From Crocinitomicaceae bacterium (lineage in GTDB: Bacteria; Bacteroidota; Bacteroidia; Flavobacteriales_D; Crocinitomicaceae), in NCBI GenBank assembly GCA_020436025.1, contig JAGQYP010000020.1:1-58950 (forward strand): a DNA stretch of 58,950 nucleotides. Reading direction: 5' to 3'. The position numbers and the translations under genes were made by a program. Shown in pieces: positions 41,471 to 51,662 of the stretch. The notes under the pieces were generated by a model that saw only the letters and a list, made by a program, of their open reading frames with translations, was not told where the DNA came from and searched no databases. Position 1 is the first letter of the stretch, and each line of letters starts with the position of its first letter.

Positions 41471-42078
41471 TGGAACTGGAAGTCAAAATAGTTCGAGCTA
41501 CGATTTTAAGTTCTCTATTTTTCGGCTTATTTAATCTTGCAGGGCAATCCAAAGTATTTTTGACTCCTTTTCTATTTAATTATGTCCTTGTTTTTTGTAT
41601 CGGAGTTTACTTTCTGTTCAAAACCTATAAGCATAGAGATTTCATTTTTCTAAGTTTGTTTCTACTTGGCTTTGGAGGGATTACTTATACTTCAGGTCAA
41701 TTCCTAATGTTTGTCAATTTTTTCTCTTCTGATAATATTGAATTTCAATTATTCCCTGGCATACAATTGTTTTCTTACCTATTATTCTGGTCGATCATTC
41801 TCTTATTCTTACTTATTCATTTAAAGAGAAATAGAAATTTCAAACTCCCTTTTTTTCTCCTCATATCGGAGATCCTTCTTTTTTTGGCGTATGTGATCCT
41901 TCATTCATTGAATAGTCCACTATCATTCCCAATATTCGCTTTATTTTCATTGCTTTTGTCAAGCAATTTACTCATTCATCAATTCAAAATTTCAGATGGA
42001 TTTTATCGGCTGACTTTACTGCTCTTCTTGAATATTTGTCTGGAACTAATGAAAATCGTCTCCCTTTATTTCGCATAA
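41470..42078 (+). CDS. Membrane protein of unknown function
   Basis: A 202-residue protein rich in Phe and Leu with about six membrane segments (for example residues ~10-25, ~33-50, ~55-72, ~92-118, ~128-146 and ~150-170). The loops are short and basic. Its start overlaps the map stop (TAATG), so it is translated from the map message. I do not recognise the family and no catalytic motif is visible. Confidence 0.65.
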   Translation: MELEVKIVRATILSSLFFGLFNLAGQSKVFLTPFLFNYVLVFCIGVYFLFKTYKHRDFIFLSLFLLGFGGITYTSGQFLMFVNFFSSDNIEFQLFPGIQLFSYLLFWSIILLFLLIHLKRNRNFKLPFFLLISEILLFLAYVILHSLNSPLSFPIFALFSLLLSSNLLIHQFKISDGFYRLTLLLFLNICLELMKIVSLYFA

Positions 42079-42104
42079 AAAAAGGCCGCTCGAAAGCGAC
42101 CTTT
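42077..42104 (-). terminator. Rho-independent terminator of the T9SS-secreted protein gene
   Basis: On the minus strand AAAGGTCGCT pairs with AGCGGCCTTT around TTCG, with one A/C mismatch, and continues into seven T. It lies 24 bases beyond the stop of the gene at 42128. On the plus strand it may also stop the map operon. Confidence 0.85.
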
Positions 42105-42127
42105 GTATTATTTTCTAGCTATTCTTT

Positions 42128-45100
42128 TTAAGGTTTACTAATCAGATGTACAAATCCTTGTCCACTGAATTCGGTACCGTTTTGAGCTTTCGCGGTATAA
42201 ACGAATGAATACACCCCGTCTGAACATGGTTGACCTGTAGTCATGTTCGTTCCGTCCCACTGATCTGTTGGACTAGTGAACTCATAAACTTTATTACCCC
42301 ATCGATTTAAGAAAGTCGCATTGAGCTCTGACAATCCATCGGAAGGGAAGAAAAATAAATCATTCTCCCCATCATTATTTGGAGTAAACACGTTTGGCGT
42401 CTCAATATTTGGAACTGGGAACACCGTGATGTTCTTACACAAGGTATCGTAACATTCAAAGTCATTCGCAACAATTAAACAAATGGCGTACTCATCGTCA
42501 TTTACAAAAGTTGTATCGAACGGTGGTTGTAAAGAGTCATACCCTATAATGAATGAATTTGAACTCGATCCATTATTCACTGAGAAATACTGCCATGTAT
42601 TTGTTACTCTGTCTGAAGAATTATCTGTTACTGTAACTGTTACTGGCTGAGTTCCCTGCATTGGAGTTGCAGTAAAATTTGCAACTGGATTCAATGAATC
42701 AACATACACAGAATCAGAAATGATACATCCATTTTGATCTGTAACATATAAATGATACCACCCTGGCTCTCTATTTCCAACTGTATTGGTATTAACTGTA
42801 TCTGTTGATCCTATCCAAGTATAAGTCAAGGTTCCAGTTCCGCCAGAAGCCGTACCAGAAACAGTTCCTGATCCAGGATAAAATCCGTTTCCTCTACAGT
42901 AAGAAGGTTGACTTGATAATGTTTGAATAATTAACTGAGCTGGATTTGAAATTTGAAATTGTTTTTCCGACTCACAGGCATTATCGTCAAAAATTTGCAC
43001 TGTATGGGAACCAGCATATAAATTAGAAACTGGATTCGTATTTGTTGGATTTGGTTTATCTGTTTGCCAGAAGATGGTAGTCGGACCTTGAGCTCCGTGA
43101 ATCTGAGAAACATAAGCGTATCCAGTACTATCTCCAAAACATAAAGCATCTTTAATTACCAACTCAAACCAAAGTGAGTCTGGCTGATCCAATACTTGAG
43201 TAACAGAATCTGTACATCCATTGGCATCTGTCACATACATGGTATAAGTTCCAGCCGTTAAAAATTCCGCCGCTGAGTTATTTCTTGTTGGATCATGAGA
43301 CCAAGAATAGGTGTATGGAGTTTGTCCACCTGTAACACCTGTATTAATCGAACCATCATTCTCTCCATAACAAGTTGGATCGTTTGACGCTTGAATCAAT
43401 GGAATTAATGGGTTCGGAGCTCCAATTGAAATCGGAACTGTAACATCACATCCGAAGTCATCAGAGAACATTACATTATGAATACCTGCACACAAGTTGG
43501 CAATGTTCAATGGGTTTGCAATTGTTACCGCATTTCCATCAACCGTAATCGCGGTAATCACTGCTCCATCTGGGTTCAACGAACCATCCACAGGTACTGC
43601 CGTAATTGTTGCGGATCCATCACATGTTCCAGGACAAGATTCAGCCACTTCAGCAGTCACATTTGTAAGGATGAAGTGGTTTGTTGAACCAATAGTTGTG
43701 TCTCCTTGAGTCACACATCCATTTCCGTCTTCAACTAAGAATGACACAGCATCTCCAGCAAACAAACTAGTAGCAGATGCTGGTGAAGGTGCACTTGCAA
43801 TAGCTGGTGTAGTAAACGTAATGGAATAAGCTGCAACAGTTCCCGATCCTGTAACCGATATTGCTCCGTTATTCGTTGCTGTTGTTCCACAAGTTGAACC
43901 AGGAGTAATCGAAACGGAATAAGAAGGAGCACTAAATGCTTGAGTGAAAGTTTGGGAACAACCATTTGCATCTGTCACAATAATACTTGCAACATCTCCA
44001 TCAGATAAGTTTGTAACTGATACACTTCCTCCTACACCAGTAGAATTTGATGAAAGAATACCAGGTCCATTATTTGTTACAATGTAATTCCCTCCTTCAA
44101 TGGCAGGCAAACCTCCATTTATAGTAAATGATACTCCATTTCCAGCTAAAGACCCATCACAATCTAAACCACTGGTAGCTGTAATTGGACATGTCAAAGT
44201 AAGTTTAAAGGCTGCTGCGGTATCTAAATCATAACATCCATTGTTATTTTTATCATAGTGTGCAGACCCGTTTACATCTCCTGTGGTTAAACCATCATCT
44301 CCAGGAGTAGGAACAAGCCAATATTTACCACATCCGAAATTGTCGAAGATATAGTTACCAGCTGCATTCGTCTCTCCATGCTGGTTTCCAACCTTAATAT
44401 GCTGCAATCCTAAAAATCCAGGATCAGAAGATGGATCTAAAGAAACTGGCTCTTGATCATAAATCAAATACATCATCTCTGCATTCCAAACTCCATCACC
44501 AGGAGGGTTAGGAATGGTATCATTTGGTAATGTATAATCTAGATTGGAAATCATTTGAAAATCATCATCCGGACATAAAACAGCAGTGTTCCCCTGAATG
44601 AATTGACCATTTACCTTGTACACAAAAGTCCCTGCATCAGCTACACATGGATCCGGTGTTACAATTGAACAATCCGTTTCACCAGTGGAGTTTGCATTAA
44701 GCGTCAAATCAATGTTCTGAACTTGATTTGCATAATTTGTAATCAGCATCACATACACTTCTCCAACTTGCGCATTTGGAATCACTGGATTTTCATTATT
44801 GGTAGCTGAATAAGAACAATCCACTTCCGGAGCTCCAGGAGCAACTCCCATCTGCCCACAATAGGATTGAGCTGTTGTTAAGTCTGCAAAAGGTCCCCAA
44901 ATGATAAAGTCAATATCCTGAGGTGCAAATAACTGCATATCCAATAATCCAGATTGTGAAATTTCAAAATAATACCATGTTGGGTTAGGGCTTGTAAACA
45001 AACAACCATAATCATTCCCCGGATCTTGAACTGAAGCCGCAGGTACATTAGATTGTGCCTGGAAATTTAAACCAACATCAGTACATATTGGATCCATGTC

Positions 45101-45178
45101 CGCACAGTTCGTATTTTGCTGTGCATTTAGCGAAATTCCTAGGGTAATGAATAACCCAAATATTAATAATTTCTTCAT
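42128..45178 (-). CDS. Large T9SS-exported protein with SprB repeats and type B C-terminal domain
   Basis: A 1016-residue secreted protein with signal MKKLLIFGLFITLGISLNAQ. The N-terminal ~170 residues are a conserved adhesin-associated domain (NPTWYYFEISQSGLLDMQLFAP, IIWGPF). Several SprB-type repeats follow (~330-800), each with a C-x-G-x-x-DGS or GDSTG core (PTCYGENDGSINT, CPGTCDGSATI, ALCFGDSTGYAYV) and GxxYTMYVTDANGC-like ends. A PKD-like segment precedes a gliding-motility-associated C-terminal domain (NVFTPNNDGENDLF, NRWGNKVYEF, DQWDGT, DGVYSFVYTA), which is the type B T9SS sorting signal. It is probably a surface protein. The gene at 45187 is immediately upstream. Confidence 0.88.
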   Translation of the reverse strand: MKKLLIFGLFITLGISLNAQQNTNCADMDPICTDVGLNFQAQSNVPAASVQDPGNDYGCLFTSPNPTWYYFEISQSGLLDMQLFAPQDIDFIIWGPFADLTTAQSYCGQMGVAPGAPEVDCSYSATNNENPVIPNAQVGEVYVMLITNYANQVQNIDLTLNANSTGETDCSIVTPDPCVADAGTFVYKVNGQFIQGNTAVLCPDDDFQMISNLDYTLPNDTIPNPPGDGVWNAEMMYLIYDQEPVSLDPSSDPGFLGLQHIKVGNQHGETNAAGNYIFDNFGCGKYWLVPTPGDDGLTTGDVNGSAHYDKNNNGCYDLDTAAAFKLTLTCPITATSGLDCDGSLAGNGVSFTINGGLPAIEGGNYIVTNNGPGILSSNSTGVGGSVSVTNLSDGDVASIIVTDANGCSQTFTQAFSAPSYSVSITPGSTCGTTATNNGAISVTGSGTVAAYSITFTTPAIASAPSPASATSLFAGDAVSFLVEDGNGCVTQGDTTIGSTNHFILTNVTAEVAESCPGTCDGSATITAVPVDGSLNPDGAVITAITVDGNAVTIANPLNIANLCAGIHNVMFSDDFGCDVTVPISIGAPNPLIPLIQASNDPTCYGENDGSINTGVTGGQTPYTYSWSHDPTRNNSAAEFLTAGTYTMYVTDANGCTDSVTQVLDQPDSLWFELVIKDALCFGDSTGYAYVSQIHGAQGPTTIFWQTDKPNPTNTNPVSNLYAGSHTVQIFDDNACESEKQFQISNPAQLIIQTLSSQPSYCRGNGFYPGSGTVSGTASGGTGTLTYTWIGSTDTVNTNTVGNREPGWYHLYVTDQNGCIISDSVYVDSLNPVANFTATPMQGTQPVTVTVTDNSSDRVTNTWQYFSVNNGSSSNSFIIGYDSLQPPFDTTFVNDDEYAICLIVANDFECYDTLCKNITVFPVPNIETPNVFTPNNDGENDLFFFPSDGLSELNATFLNRWGNKVYEFTSPTDQWDGTNMTTGQPCSDGVYSFVYTAKAQNGTEFSGQGFVHLISKP

Positions 45179-45186
45179 AGTCTTTT

Positions 45187-45483
45187 CTATTTATTCTCAA
45201 GTTCTTTGATTCTTTTTCTCACTTCCGCTCTTGTCTTTTCTGCATTCGCGAACCATCCTGACTCCTCTGCTAACTTCAATTCCTCAGGATTTGATCGAAT
45301 CCATGCCTCTTTTTTGTCTAACGCTTTTAAAAGATCTTTTTTGGATTGAAGCTCTGTTCTCTCTGCTTCAGTTAACCTCTGATTAACTTCAACACCATTC
45401 TTTTTAGATACGTTCACATTTTCCTGAGCATATCCAATCGATATTATTGAGAAAAAAATTGTGGTATAAATTAGTCTTTTCAT
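45187..45483 (-). CDS. Small secreted charged helical protein
   Basis: A 98-residue exported protein from the ATG at 45483 (signal MKRLIYTTIFFSIISIGYAQ); an upstream start would only add a non-signal leader. The mature part is Lys/Glu-rich and helical, with LTEAERTELQSKKDLLKALDKKEAWIRSNPEE and a C-terminal coiled-coil-like RAEVRKRIKELENK. It ends 8 bases before the large T9SS protein and is co-transcribed with it. Function unknown; a periplasmic partner of that protein is possible. Confidence 0.6.
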   Translation of the reverse strand: MKRLIYTTIFFSIISIGYAQENVNVSKKNGVEVNQRLTEAERTELQSKKDLLKALDKKEAWIRSNPEELKLAEESGWFANAEKTRAEVRKRIKELENK

Positions 45484-45615
45484 AACATAACGGTTTAATA
45501 AATAAAAAACGACAGTGAGTTGTAGAAAGTTGCTTCGGTTTCCAAAAGATTTAAGGATTAATGATAAAATTTTCACAATAACCCCGACCTCTGTTTGATT
45601 TCACAAGCAAAATAC

Positions 45616-45645
45616 AAAAAAAAGCGGAAGTTACACTCCCGCTTT
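45616..45645 (-). terminator. Rho-independent terminator of aconitase gene
   Basis: On the minus strand AAAGCGG pairs with CCGCTTT (45639-45645 with 45621-45627) and runs into eight T. It lies 24 bases past the stop at 45669. Confidence 0.85.
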
Positions 45646-45668
45646 CTAAGAATATTTAATAAAACAAA

Positions 45669-47942
45669 TTAGGCTTCCTGAGCTTGTTGCTTTATCAGAT
45701 TTAATGCCGATCCTGCTTTGAACCATTCAATCTGTTGTTCATTATATGTGTGATTGCACATAACGTTATCTTTAGAGCCATCCTTATGAACTACTTCTAA
45801 AGTCAACTGCTTTCCAGGAGTGAAGCTAGCTAAATCAACAAAGTTAAAGGTATCATCCTCCTTAATTTTATCATAATCAGACTCATTCGCAAAAGTTAAT
45901 CCAAGCATTCCTTGTTTTTTAAGGTTTGTCTCGTGGATTCTCGCAAATGATTTTACAATTACTGCTCTTACTCCCAAATGTCTAGGCTCCATCGCTGCAT
46001 GCTCTCTTGAAGAACCCTCTCCGTAGTTATGATCACCTACAACAATTGAAGGAACACCAGCAGCTTTATAAGCTCTTGCGGTAGCAGGAACCTCACTCTT
46101 TTCACCTGTTAATTGGTTCACTACTTCATTTGTAGCTCCTCCAAAGGCATTTACCGCTCCAATCAAACAGTTATTTGAAATATTATCCAAATGTCCTCTA
46201 TATCTTAACCAAGGACCTGCCATTGAAATATGATCTGTTGTACATTTCCCTTGAGCCTTAATCAATAATTTGGCTCCCATAATATTTTGACCGTCCCAAG
46301 CTGGAAATGGAGACAACAATTGAAGTCTGTCCGAATCTGATTTAACAACTACTTCCACACCAGAACCATCTGCTGCCGGAGCTTGGTAACCATTATCATC
46401 CACAGCAAATCCTTTTTCTGGAAGTTCAAATCCAGTTGGAGGATCCAACATGACATCTTCTCCATTTTTATTTTTCAATGTATCTGTCATCGGATTAAAA
46501 TCCAATCTTCCAGAAATTGCTATTGCCGCTACCATTTCAGGAGAAGCTACAAAAGCATGGGTATTTGGATTTCCATCTGCCCTTTTCGCAAAGTTTCTAT
46601 TGAAGGAGTGAACAATACTGTTTTTAGGAGCATTTTTTGGATCAGAATATCTAGCCCATTGACCAATACATGGTCCGCAAGCATTTGTGAAAATCGTAGC
46701 ATCTAAATCCTCAAAAGTCTTTAGTAGTCCATCTCTTTCAGCAGTATATCTTACTTGCTCTGAACCTGGATTGATTCCAAACTGTGCTTTAGTTTCCAAT
46801 CCTTTATCTACAGCCTGTTTTGCAATAGATGCGGCTCTGGATAAATCTTCATAAGAAGAATTGGTACATGAACCAATCAATCCCCATTCAACCTCTAATG
46901 GCCATCCATTTTCAGTTGCTTTTTTATTCATCGATCCAACTTCAGTAGCCAAATCTGGTGTAAATGGACCATTCAAATGAGGTTTTAAATCAGTTAAATT
47001 GATTTCAATTACCTGATCGAAGTATTTTTCTGGATTTGCGTAAACCTCAGCATCTCCTGTTAAATGTTCTGCAATTTTATCTGCTGCATCCACCACTTCT
47101 TGTCTTCCTGTTGAAGCTAAATACCTCCTCATGGAATCATCATATCCAAACGTTGAAGTCGTAGCTCCGATTTCCGCTCCCATATTACAAATGGTTCCTT
47201 TTCCTGTACATGATAAGTTCTGAGCTCCTTCTCCAAAATATTCAACGATACAACCTGTACCACCTTTCACTGTAAGAATTTCTGCAACTTTAAGAATAAC
47301 GTCCTTAGGAGCCGTCCAACCGTTTAATTTCCCGGTCAATTTCACCCCAATTAATTTTGGGAATTTCAACTCCCATGCCATTCCAGCCATCACATCTACT
47401 GCATCAGCTCCTCCAACACCAATAGCAACCATTCCAAGTCCTCCTGCATTTACTGTATGCGAATCGGTTCCGATCATCATTCCTCCAGGGAAGGCATAAT
47501 TTTCAAGAACTACCTGGTGAATAATACCAGCTCCTGGCTTCCAGAAACCAATACCATATTTATTACAAACAGAAGATAGAAAATTGAATACCTCGTTATT
47601 CGTATTCATCGACTCCTGTAGATCTTTTGAAGCTCCCAATCTGGCTTGAATCAAGTGATCGGCATGAGCGGTTGAAGGAACGGCAACTTTGGATTTTCCA
47701 GCTTGCATAAACTGAAGAAGTGCCATTTGAGCAGTTGCATCTTGCATTGCTACCCTATCTGGAGCAAAATCTACATAAGAGGCTCCTCTTTCATAATTTT
47801 CAGTTGCATTTCCATCCCAAAGGTGAGAGTACAATATTTTCTCAGCCAATGTTAATGGTTTTCCAACGACATTTCTAGCCGCTTCAACACGCGAAGGAAT
47901 TCTTTCATAAACCTTCTTAATCATATCGATATCAAATACCAT
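45669..47942 (-). CDS. acn: Aconitate hydratase (mitochondrial-type)
   Basis: A 757-residue 4Fe-4S enzyme of the TCA cycle converting citrate to isocitrate. Cluster-binding Cys appear in [16 protein letters not shown] and [12 protein letters not shown]. The substrate and swivel domains contain [56 protein letters not shown], and [22 protein letters not shown]. The length fits the mitochondrial-type family rather than the ~890-residue AcnA. It stands alone with a weak TAAATTCG box at 47995-48002 and its own terminator. Confidence 0.96.
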   Translation of the reverse strand: MVFDIDMIKKVYERIPSRVEAARNVVGKPLTLAEKILYSHLWDGNATENYERGASYVDFAPDRVAMQDATAQMALLQFMQAGKSKVAVPSTAHADHLIQARLGASKDLQESMNTNNEVFNFLSSVCNKYGIGFWKPGAGIIHQVVLENYAFPGGMMIGTDSHTVNAGGLGMVAIGVGGADAVDVMAGMAWELKFPKLIGVKLTGKLNGWTAPKDVILKVAEILTVKGGTGCIVEYFGEGAQNLSCTGKGTICNMGAEIGATTSTFGYDDSMRRYLASTGRQEVVDAADKIAEHLTGDAEVYANPEKYFDQVIEINLTDLKPHLNGPFTPDLATEVGSMNKKATENGWPLEVEWGLIGSCTNSSYEDLSRAASIAKQAVDKGLETKAQFGINPGSEQVRYTAERDGLLKTFEDLDATIFTNACGPCIGQWARYSDPKNAPKNSIVHSFNRNFAKRADGNPNTHAFVASPEMVAAIAISGRLDFNPMTDTLKNKNGEDVMLDPPTGFELPEKGFAVDDNGYQAPAADGSGVEVVVKSDSDRLQLLSPFPAWDGQNIMGAKLLIKAQGKCTTDHISMAGPWLRYRGHLDNISNNCLIGAVNAFGGATNEVVNQLTGEKSEVPATARAYKAAGVPSIVVGDHNYGEGSSREHAAMEPRHLGVRAVIVKSFARIHETNLKKQGMLGLTFANESDYDKIKEDDTFNFVDLASFTPGKQLTLEVVHKDGSKDNVMCNHTYNEQQIEWFKAGSALNLIKQQAQEA

Positions 47943-48094
47943 ATTTTGAACTTTTTGTTTTGTTTTTGTTATTCTAATTGAAATCCAAGGTTCGCGAATT
48001 TAAAAATTCCTGCATTCATTTAAAAACGAATCCGTAAGAATTTAGAGCCTTTTTCGACCAAATAGATGTGAAATGATTAAAAAACAATTTATCC

Positions 48095-48571
48095 ATGATG
48101 AAACTTTTAATTTTTTTAGTAGCGTTCTCGACAATTACAGTATTTCAAAATTCAGGAAATGAAAAGCGTCCAATCAAGAAACGAGTAGTCAAATCGAATT
48201 CCGAATGGATGAAAATTCTCTCTCCAGAAGCCTACAAAATTGCTCGACTGAAGGGCACAGAAAGACCTTTCACTCACCCCTACAACAAGAATTATTCAAA
48301 AGGGATTTATACCTGCGTCGCTTGCGGGAATGTTCTCTTTTCTTCTAAACACAAATTCGATTCTGGAACAGGTTGGCCAAGTTTTTACGATGTAGCTACC
48401 GATACGAGTTTGTATAAGATCGAGGAACTATCGGCTTGGGATGTTTATTACGAACTTCTGTGCATGAAATGTGATGCACATTTAGGCCATGTTTTCAATG
48501 ATGGACCTCAACCAACAGGGAAAAGATATTGTATCAATGGAACCATTTTAAAATTTAAAGAAAATGAATAA
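48095..48571 (+). CDS. msrB: Exported peptide-methionine (R)-S-oxide reductase
   Basis: A 158-residue methionine-R-sulfoxide reductase with an N-terminal hydrophobic signal (MMKLLIFLVAFSTITVFQ). The zinc-binding CxxC pairs are CVAC and CMKC. The catalytic block is GTGWPSF, HLGHVFNDGP and RYCING, with the active-site Cys in the last. It repairs oxidised periplasmic proteins. Start could be either of the two adjacent ATG codons. It overlaps msrA by 8 bases, forming an operon for both stereoisomers. Confidence 0.93.
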   Translation: MMKLLIFLVAFSTITVFQNSGNEKRPIKKRVVKSNSEWMKILSPEAYKIARLKGTERPFTHPYNKNYSKGIYTCVACGNVLFSSKHKFDSGTGWPSFYDVATDTSLYKIEELSAWDVYYELLCMKCDAHLGHVFNDGPQPTGKRYCINGTILKFKENE

Positions 48572-49193
48572 TAGATATTTAATAGTCGTATTTTTACTCG
48601 CAATTAATCTTAGTTGTAATTCACAGACGAAAACAAACACAATGGATAACGATAACAAAAAAAACCTTGAAACAGCAACATTTGGAGCCGGATGTTTCTG
48701 GTGTGTGGAAGCTATTTTCCAAGATGTAAAAGGAGTATATTCAGTAAAACCCGGATATTCAGGAGGGCATGTTAAGAATCCTAGTTACAAGGAAGTATGC
48801 ACGGGAACGACAGGACACGCTGAAGTAGCCCAAATCAAATACGATCCGAGTGAAGTTAGTTTCGATAAATTATTAGAAATATTTTGGTACACACACGATC
48901 CTACTACGCTGAACAAACAAGGAGGAGATGTTGGAACGCAGTATAGATCTGCCATTTTTTACCATAATGATGAGCAAAAAAATAAAGCAGTAGCCTATAA
49001 AGCAAAATTGGAAGAGCTAAAAGTTTACCCTGATCCCATTGTAACTGAGATTACCGCATTTGATGTTTTCTACGAAGCTGAGGACTATCACAACGATTAC
49101 TATACCAATAATCAAGAACAGGGGTATTGCAAAATGGTCATCAAACCGAAAATTGAAAAATTCAAAAAAGCATTTGAAAAAGAACTCAAATAG
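48564..49193 (+). CDS. msrA: Peptide-methionine (S)-S-oxide reductase lipoprotein
   Basis: A 209-residue lipoprotein, with lipobox LSC after MNNRYLIVVFLLAIN. The catalytic motif GAGCFWCVEAIFQDVKGV and the substrate-binding GYSGGHVKNPSY, TGHAEV, THDPTTLNKQGGDVGTQYRS identify MsrA. The tail carries the resolving region NNQEQGYCKMVI. It acts with MsrB in the envelope. A bidirectional terminator follows. Confidence 0.95.
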   Translation: MNNRYLIVVFLLAINLSCNSQTKTNTMDNDNKKNLETATFGAGCFWCVEAIFQDVKGVYSVKPGYSGGHVKNPSYKEVCTGTTGHAEVAQIKYDPSEVSFDKLLEIFWYTHDPTTLNKQGGDVGTQYRSAIFYHNDEQKNKAVAYKAKLEELKVYPDPIVTEITAFDVFYEAEDYHNDYYTNNQEQGYCKMVIKPKIEKFKKAFEKELK

Positions 49194-49204
49194 TTTGAAC
49201 AATA

Positions 49205-49235
49205 AAAAAGCCCTGAAACTTCAGGGCTTTTTTTT
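49205..49235. terminator. Bidirectional Rho-independent terminator
   Basis: AAAAAGCCCTGAA pairs perfectly with TTCAGGGCTTTTT around a 2-base tip. A-runs and T-runs flank both sides, so it can end both msrA (plus) and pdhC (minus). Confidence 0.93.
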
Positions 49236-49252
49236 ATAATTAGCTCTTTTGT

Positions 49253-50506
49253 TTAAACCAACATTCTTACTGGATCTTCCAAGAATCCTTTTAAAGTTTG
49301 CAAGAATTCGGAACCTACCGCTCCGTCCACAACTCTGTGATCACAAGACAAACTCAACATCATTACGTTTCCTGGAACAATTTCTCCATTCTTTACAACT
49401 GGAGTTTGCTTGATCTGTCCAACTGACAGAATACATCCATTTGGAGGATTGATAATAGAAGTGAAATCTTCAATTCCATACATTCCTAAATTGGATACCG
49501 CAAAAGTTCCACCTTGCATTTCTTCCGGAAGAATTTTCTTAGACCTTGCTCTTCCAGCTAGATCTTTAATTTCTTCTCCGATTTGTGCGATTCCTTTTGT
49601 ATCAGTAAACCTAACAACCGGAACTACCAATCCTTCTTCCACTGCAACTGCAACACCTACGTGAATATGATTGTTGTATCGGATATAATCTCCCATCCAA
49701 TCTGCATTTACTTTTGGGTGCTTTCTTAAAGCAGCTGCCACAGCTTTAATCACCATGTCATTGAATGAAATCTTGACATCTCCATTTGCATTAATTGCCT
49801 TTCTTGCCGCAATCGCATTATCCATGTCCACTTCCATCTTTAAATAAAAGTGTGGAGCAGAGAATTTAGAGGCAGTCAATGCTTTTGCAATCGCCTTTCT
49901 CATTTGAGAATTTGGAACATCTGTAAAAGATTCTTGACCTACAGGACCTGCAAAGGAGGCTGCAGGTTGATAATTTTCTACGTCTCTTTTAACTATTCTT
50001 CCTCCATCACCTGACCCTTGGATTTGATTAATATTCAATCCTTTTTCTTCTGCCATTTTCTTGGCTAAGGGAGAAGCAAAAACACGTCCATTTCCGCTAC
50101 TTACAGGTGCTGGCAATGGAGTCGACGCAGCCACAGGAGCAACAACCTCTTCTTTCACTACTTGTGCTGCAACCGGTTCTGGGCTTGGAGATAATTTCTC
50201 TTCTTTCGGTTCTTCCTTTGGAGTTGCATTTGCTGAAGCATTTTTCAATACATCATCAATATTCTCACCTTTCTCACCAATTACAGCTAATACTGCATTT
50301 ACTGGAGCTGAACCTCCTTTTTCAACACCTATGTGAAGTAGAATTCCATCATAAAATGATTCAAACTCCATAGTTGCTTTATCTGTTTCAATTTCAGCAA
50401 GAATATCTCCTTCTGAAACCTTATCTCCTACCTTTGCATGCCATTCAGCTACAACACCTTCTGTCATTGTATCTGAAAGCTTTGGCATTAAAATTACTTC
50501 AGCCAT
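49253..50506 (-). CDS. pdhC: Pyruvate dehydrogenase E2 (dihydrolipoamide acetyltransferase)
   Basis: A 417-residue acyltransferase core of the pyruvate dehydrogenase complex. The N-terminal lipoyl domain (1-~80) has the lipoylation site in ETDKATMEFE. A Pro/Ala/Glu linker leads to the peripheral subunit-binding domain (~137-172, FASPLAKKMAEEKGLNINQIQGSGDGGRI). The catalytic domain (~195-417) ends with SCDHRVVDGAVGSEFL, which holds the active-site His and Asp. Only one lipoyl domain is present. It follows pdhA by 23 bases; the E1 beta gene is elsewhere, as in other Bacteroidota. Confidence 0.93.
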   Translation of the reverse strand: MAEVILMPKLSDTMTEGVVAEWHAKVGDKVSEGDILAEIETDKATMEFESFYDGILLHIGVEKGGSAPVNAVLAVIGEKGENIDDVLKNASANATPKEEPKEEKLSPSPEPVAAQVVKEEVVAPVAASTPLPAPVSSGNGRVFASPLAKKMAEEKGLNINQIQGSGDGGRIVKRDVENYQPAASFAGPVGQESFTDVPNSQMRKAIAKALTASKFSAPHFYLKMEVDMDNAIAARKAINANGDVKISFNDMVIKAVAAALRKHPKVNADWMGDYIRYNNHIHVGVAVAVEEGLVVPVVRFTDTKGIAQIGEEIKDLAGRARSKKILPEEMQGGTFAVSNLGMYGIEDFTSIINPPNGCILSVGQIKQTPVVKNGEIVPGNVMMLSLSCDHRVVDGAVGSEFLQTLKGFLEDPVRMLV

Positions 50507-50529
50507 TTTTTAGTAATCCCTAATTATGA

Positions 50530-51603
50530 TTAATCAATAAACTCTTTTACATATGGATAATCTTCCTGATCATACACATCTTTGTATAACTCGTCTGGAG
50601 TTGGTTCAGGTGAGTCTTCCGCAAATTTCACAGATTCTTCAACCTCCTTTTTAACCCAATCCTGAATATCCTGAATTTCTTTTTCTGTAAGAAGTTTGTT
50701 CTCTACAATAGTCTTAAGAACTTTTTCTATAGGATCTTCATCCTGATATTTTTTCACTTCTTCTTTAGTTCTGTATTTCTGAGGGTCAGACATGGAATGC
50801 CCTTTGTATCTATATGTTCTGATATCCAAAAGCATTGGTCCATCTCCCTTTCTAACTTTCTTACAAGCTTCCTCAATAGCTTCATGAACAGCTTCAACTG
50901 TCATCCCGTCTACTACCATGGAAGGCATTTCATACGAATCTCCTAATTTGGATAAGTCTACTACGTTTGAAGTTCTTTCAACAGAAGTTCCCATGGCGTA
51001 ATTATTATTTTCAACAATAAAAATTGCCGGAATCTTCCATGTCATGGCCATGTTAAACGTTTCATGCAAAGCCCCTTGTCTGGCAGCTCCGTCTCCAAAA
51101 GAAACAAAAGTAACCGCATCAGACCCATTGTATTTGTCTGCAAATGCAATTCCTGCTCCCATTGGTATTTGAGCCCCAACAATACCATGACCTCCCATGA
51201 AATTGACATCCTTATCAAAGAAGTGCATCGAACCACCTTTTCCCTTGGAACAACCAGTGATTTTACCGTACAATTCCGCCATTAACTTTCTAGGATCGGT
51301 TCCCATTGCAATCGGGTGACCATGAGATCTGTATGCCGTCATGTGTTTATCATCTTTTTTACATGCTGAGACAGTTCCACATACTACCGCTTCCTGACCA
51401 ATATACAAGTGACAAAATCCACCAAATTTCTGCTGGATATATAATTTTGATGCAGTTTCCTCAAATTTTCTGATCAATAACATTGACTTATACCAGCTAA
51501 CATATTGATCCTTTGAATACTTTAATTTCGACTTCACTGCCTTGGAAGTTGTTGATTTTTTGTTGGTTGTAGCTTTGGGCTTAACCGCTGTTTTTCCTGC
51601 CAT
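50530..51603 (-). CDS. pdhA: Pyruvate dehydrogenase E1 alpha
   Basis: A 357-residue thiamine-diphosphate subunit that decarboxylates pyruvate. The ThDP motif is FVSFGDGAARQGALHE...VENNNYAMGTS. Phosphorylation-loop-like TYRYKGHSMSDPQKYRT and the start YKSMLLIRKFEETASKLY are conserved. The N-terminal ~35 residues form a Lys/Thr/Ala-rich extension. I start at the ATG at 51603, because a TTG-start at 51633 lies inside a perfect -7 box. It is between cdd and pdhC in a cluster with T9SS genes. Confidence 0.93.
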   Translation of the reverse strand: MAGKTAVKPKATTNKKSTTSKAVKSKLKYSKDQYVSWYKSMLLIRKFEETASKLYIQQKFGGFCHLYIGQEAVVCGTVSACKKDDKHMTAYRSHGHPIAMGTDPRKLMAELYGKITGCSKGKGGSMHFFDKDVNFMGGHGIVGAQIPMGAGIAFADKYNGSDAVTFVSFGDGAARQGALHETFNMAMTWKIPAIFIVENNNYAMGTSVERTSNVVDLSKLGDSYEMPSMVVDGMTVEAVHEAIEEACKKVRKGDGPMLLDIRTYRYKGHSMSDPQKYRTKEEVKKYQDEDPIEKVLKTIVENKLLTEKEIQDIQDWVKKEVEESVKFAEDSPEPTPDELYKDVYDQEDYPYVKEFID

Positions 51604-51630
51604 AGCAAAAGATGTTTTAACGTCAGAGAG

Positions 51631-51638
51631 CAAATATA
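51631..51638 (-). promoter_or_regulatory. -7 box for pdhA-pdhC
   Basis: TATATTTG on the minus strand is a perfect TAnnTTTG match, 27 bases before the ATG at 51603. It argues for an internal promoter separating pdhA-pdhC from cdd and excludes the TTG at 51633 as the start. Confidence 0.55.
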
Positions 51639-51662
51639 TAATATTTTTAGTTGAGCATAGAA

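Noticed and set aside
51604..51633. pdhA start at the upstream TTG
   Set aside because: That TTG is the end of a perfect TATATTTG promoter box, so it would not be transcribed from that promoter.
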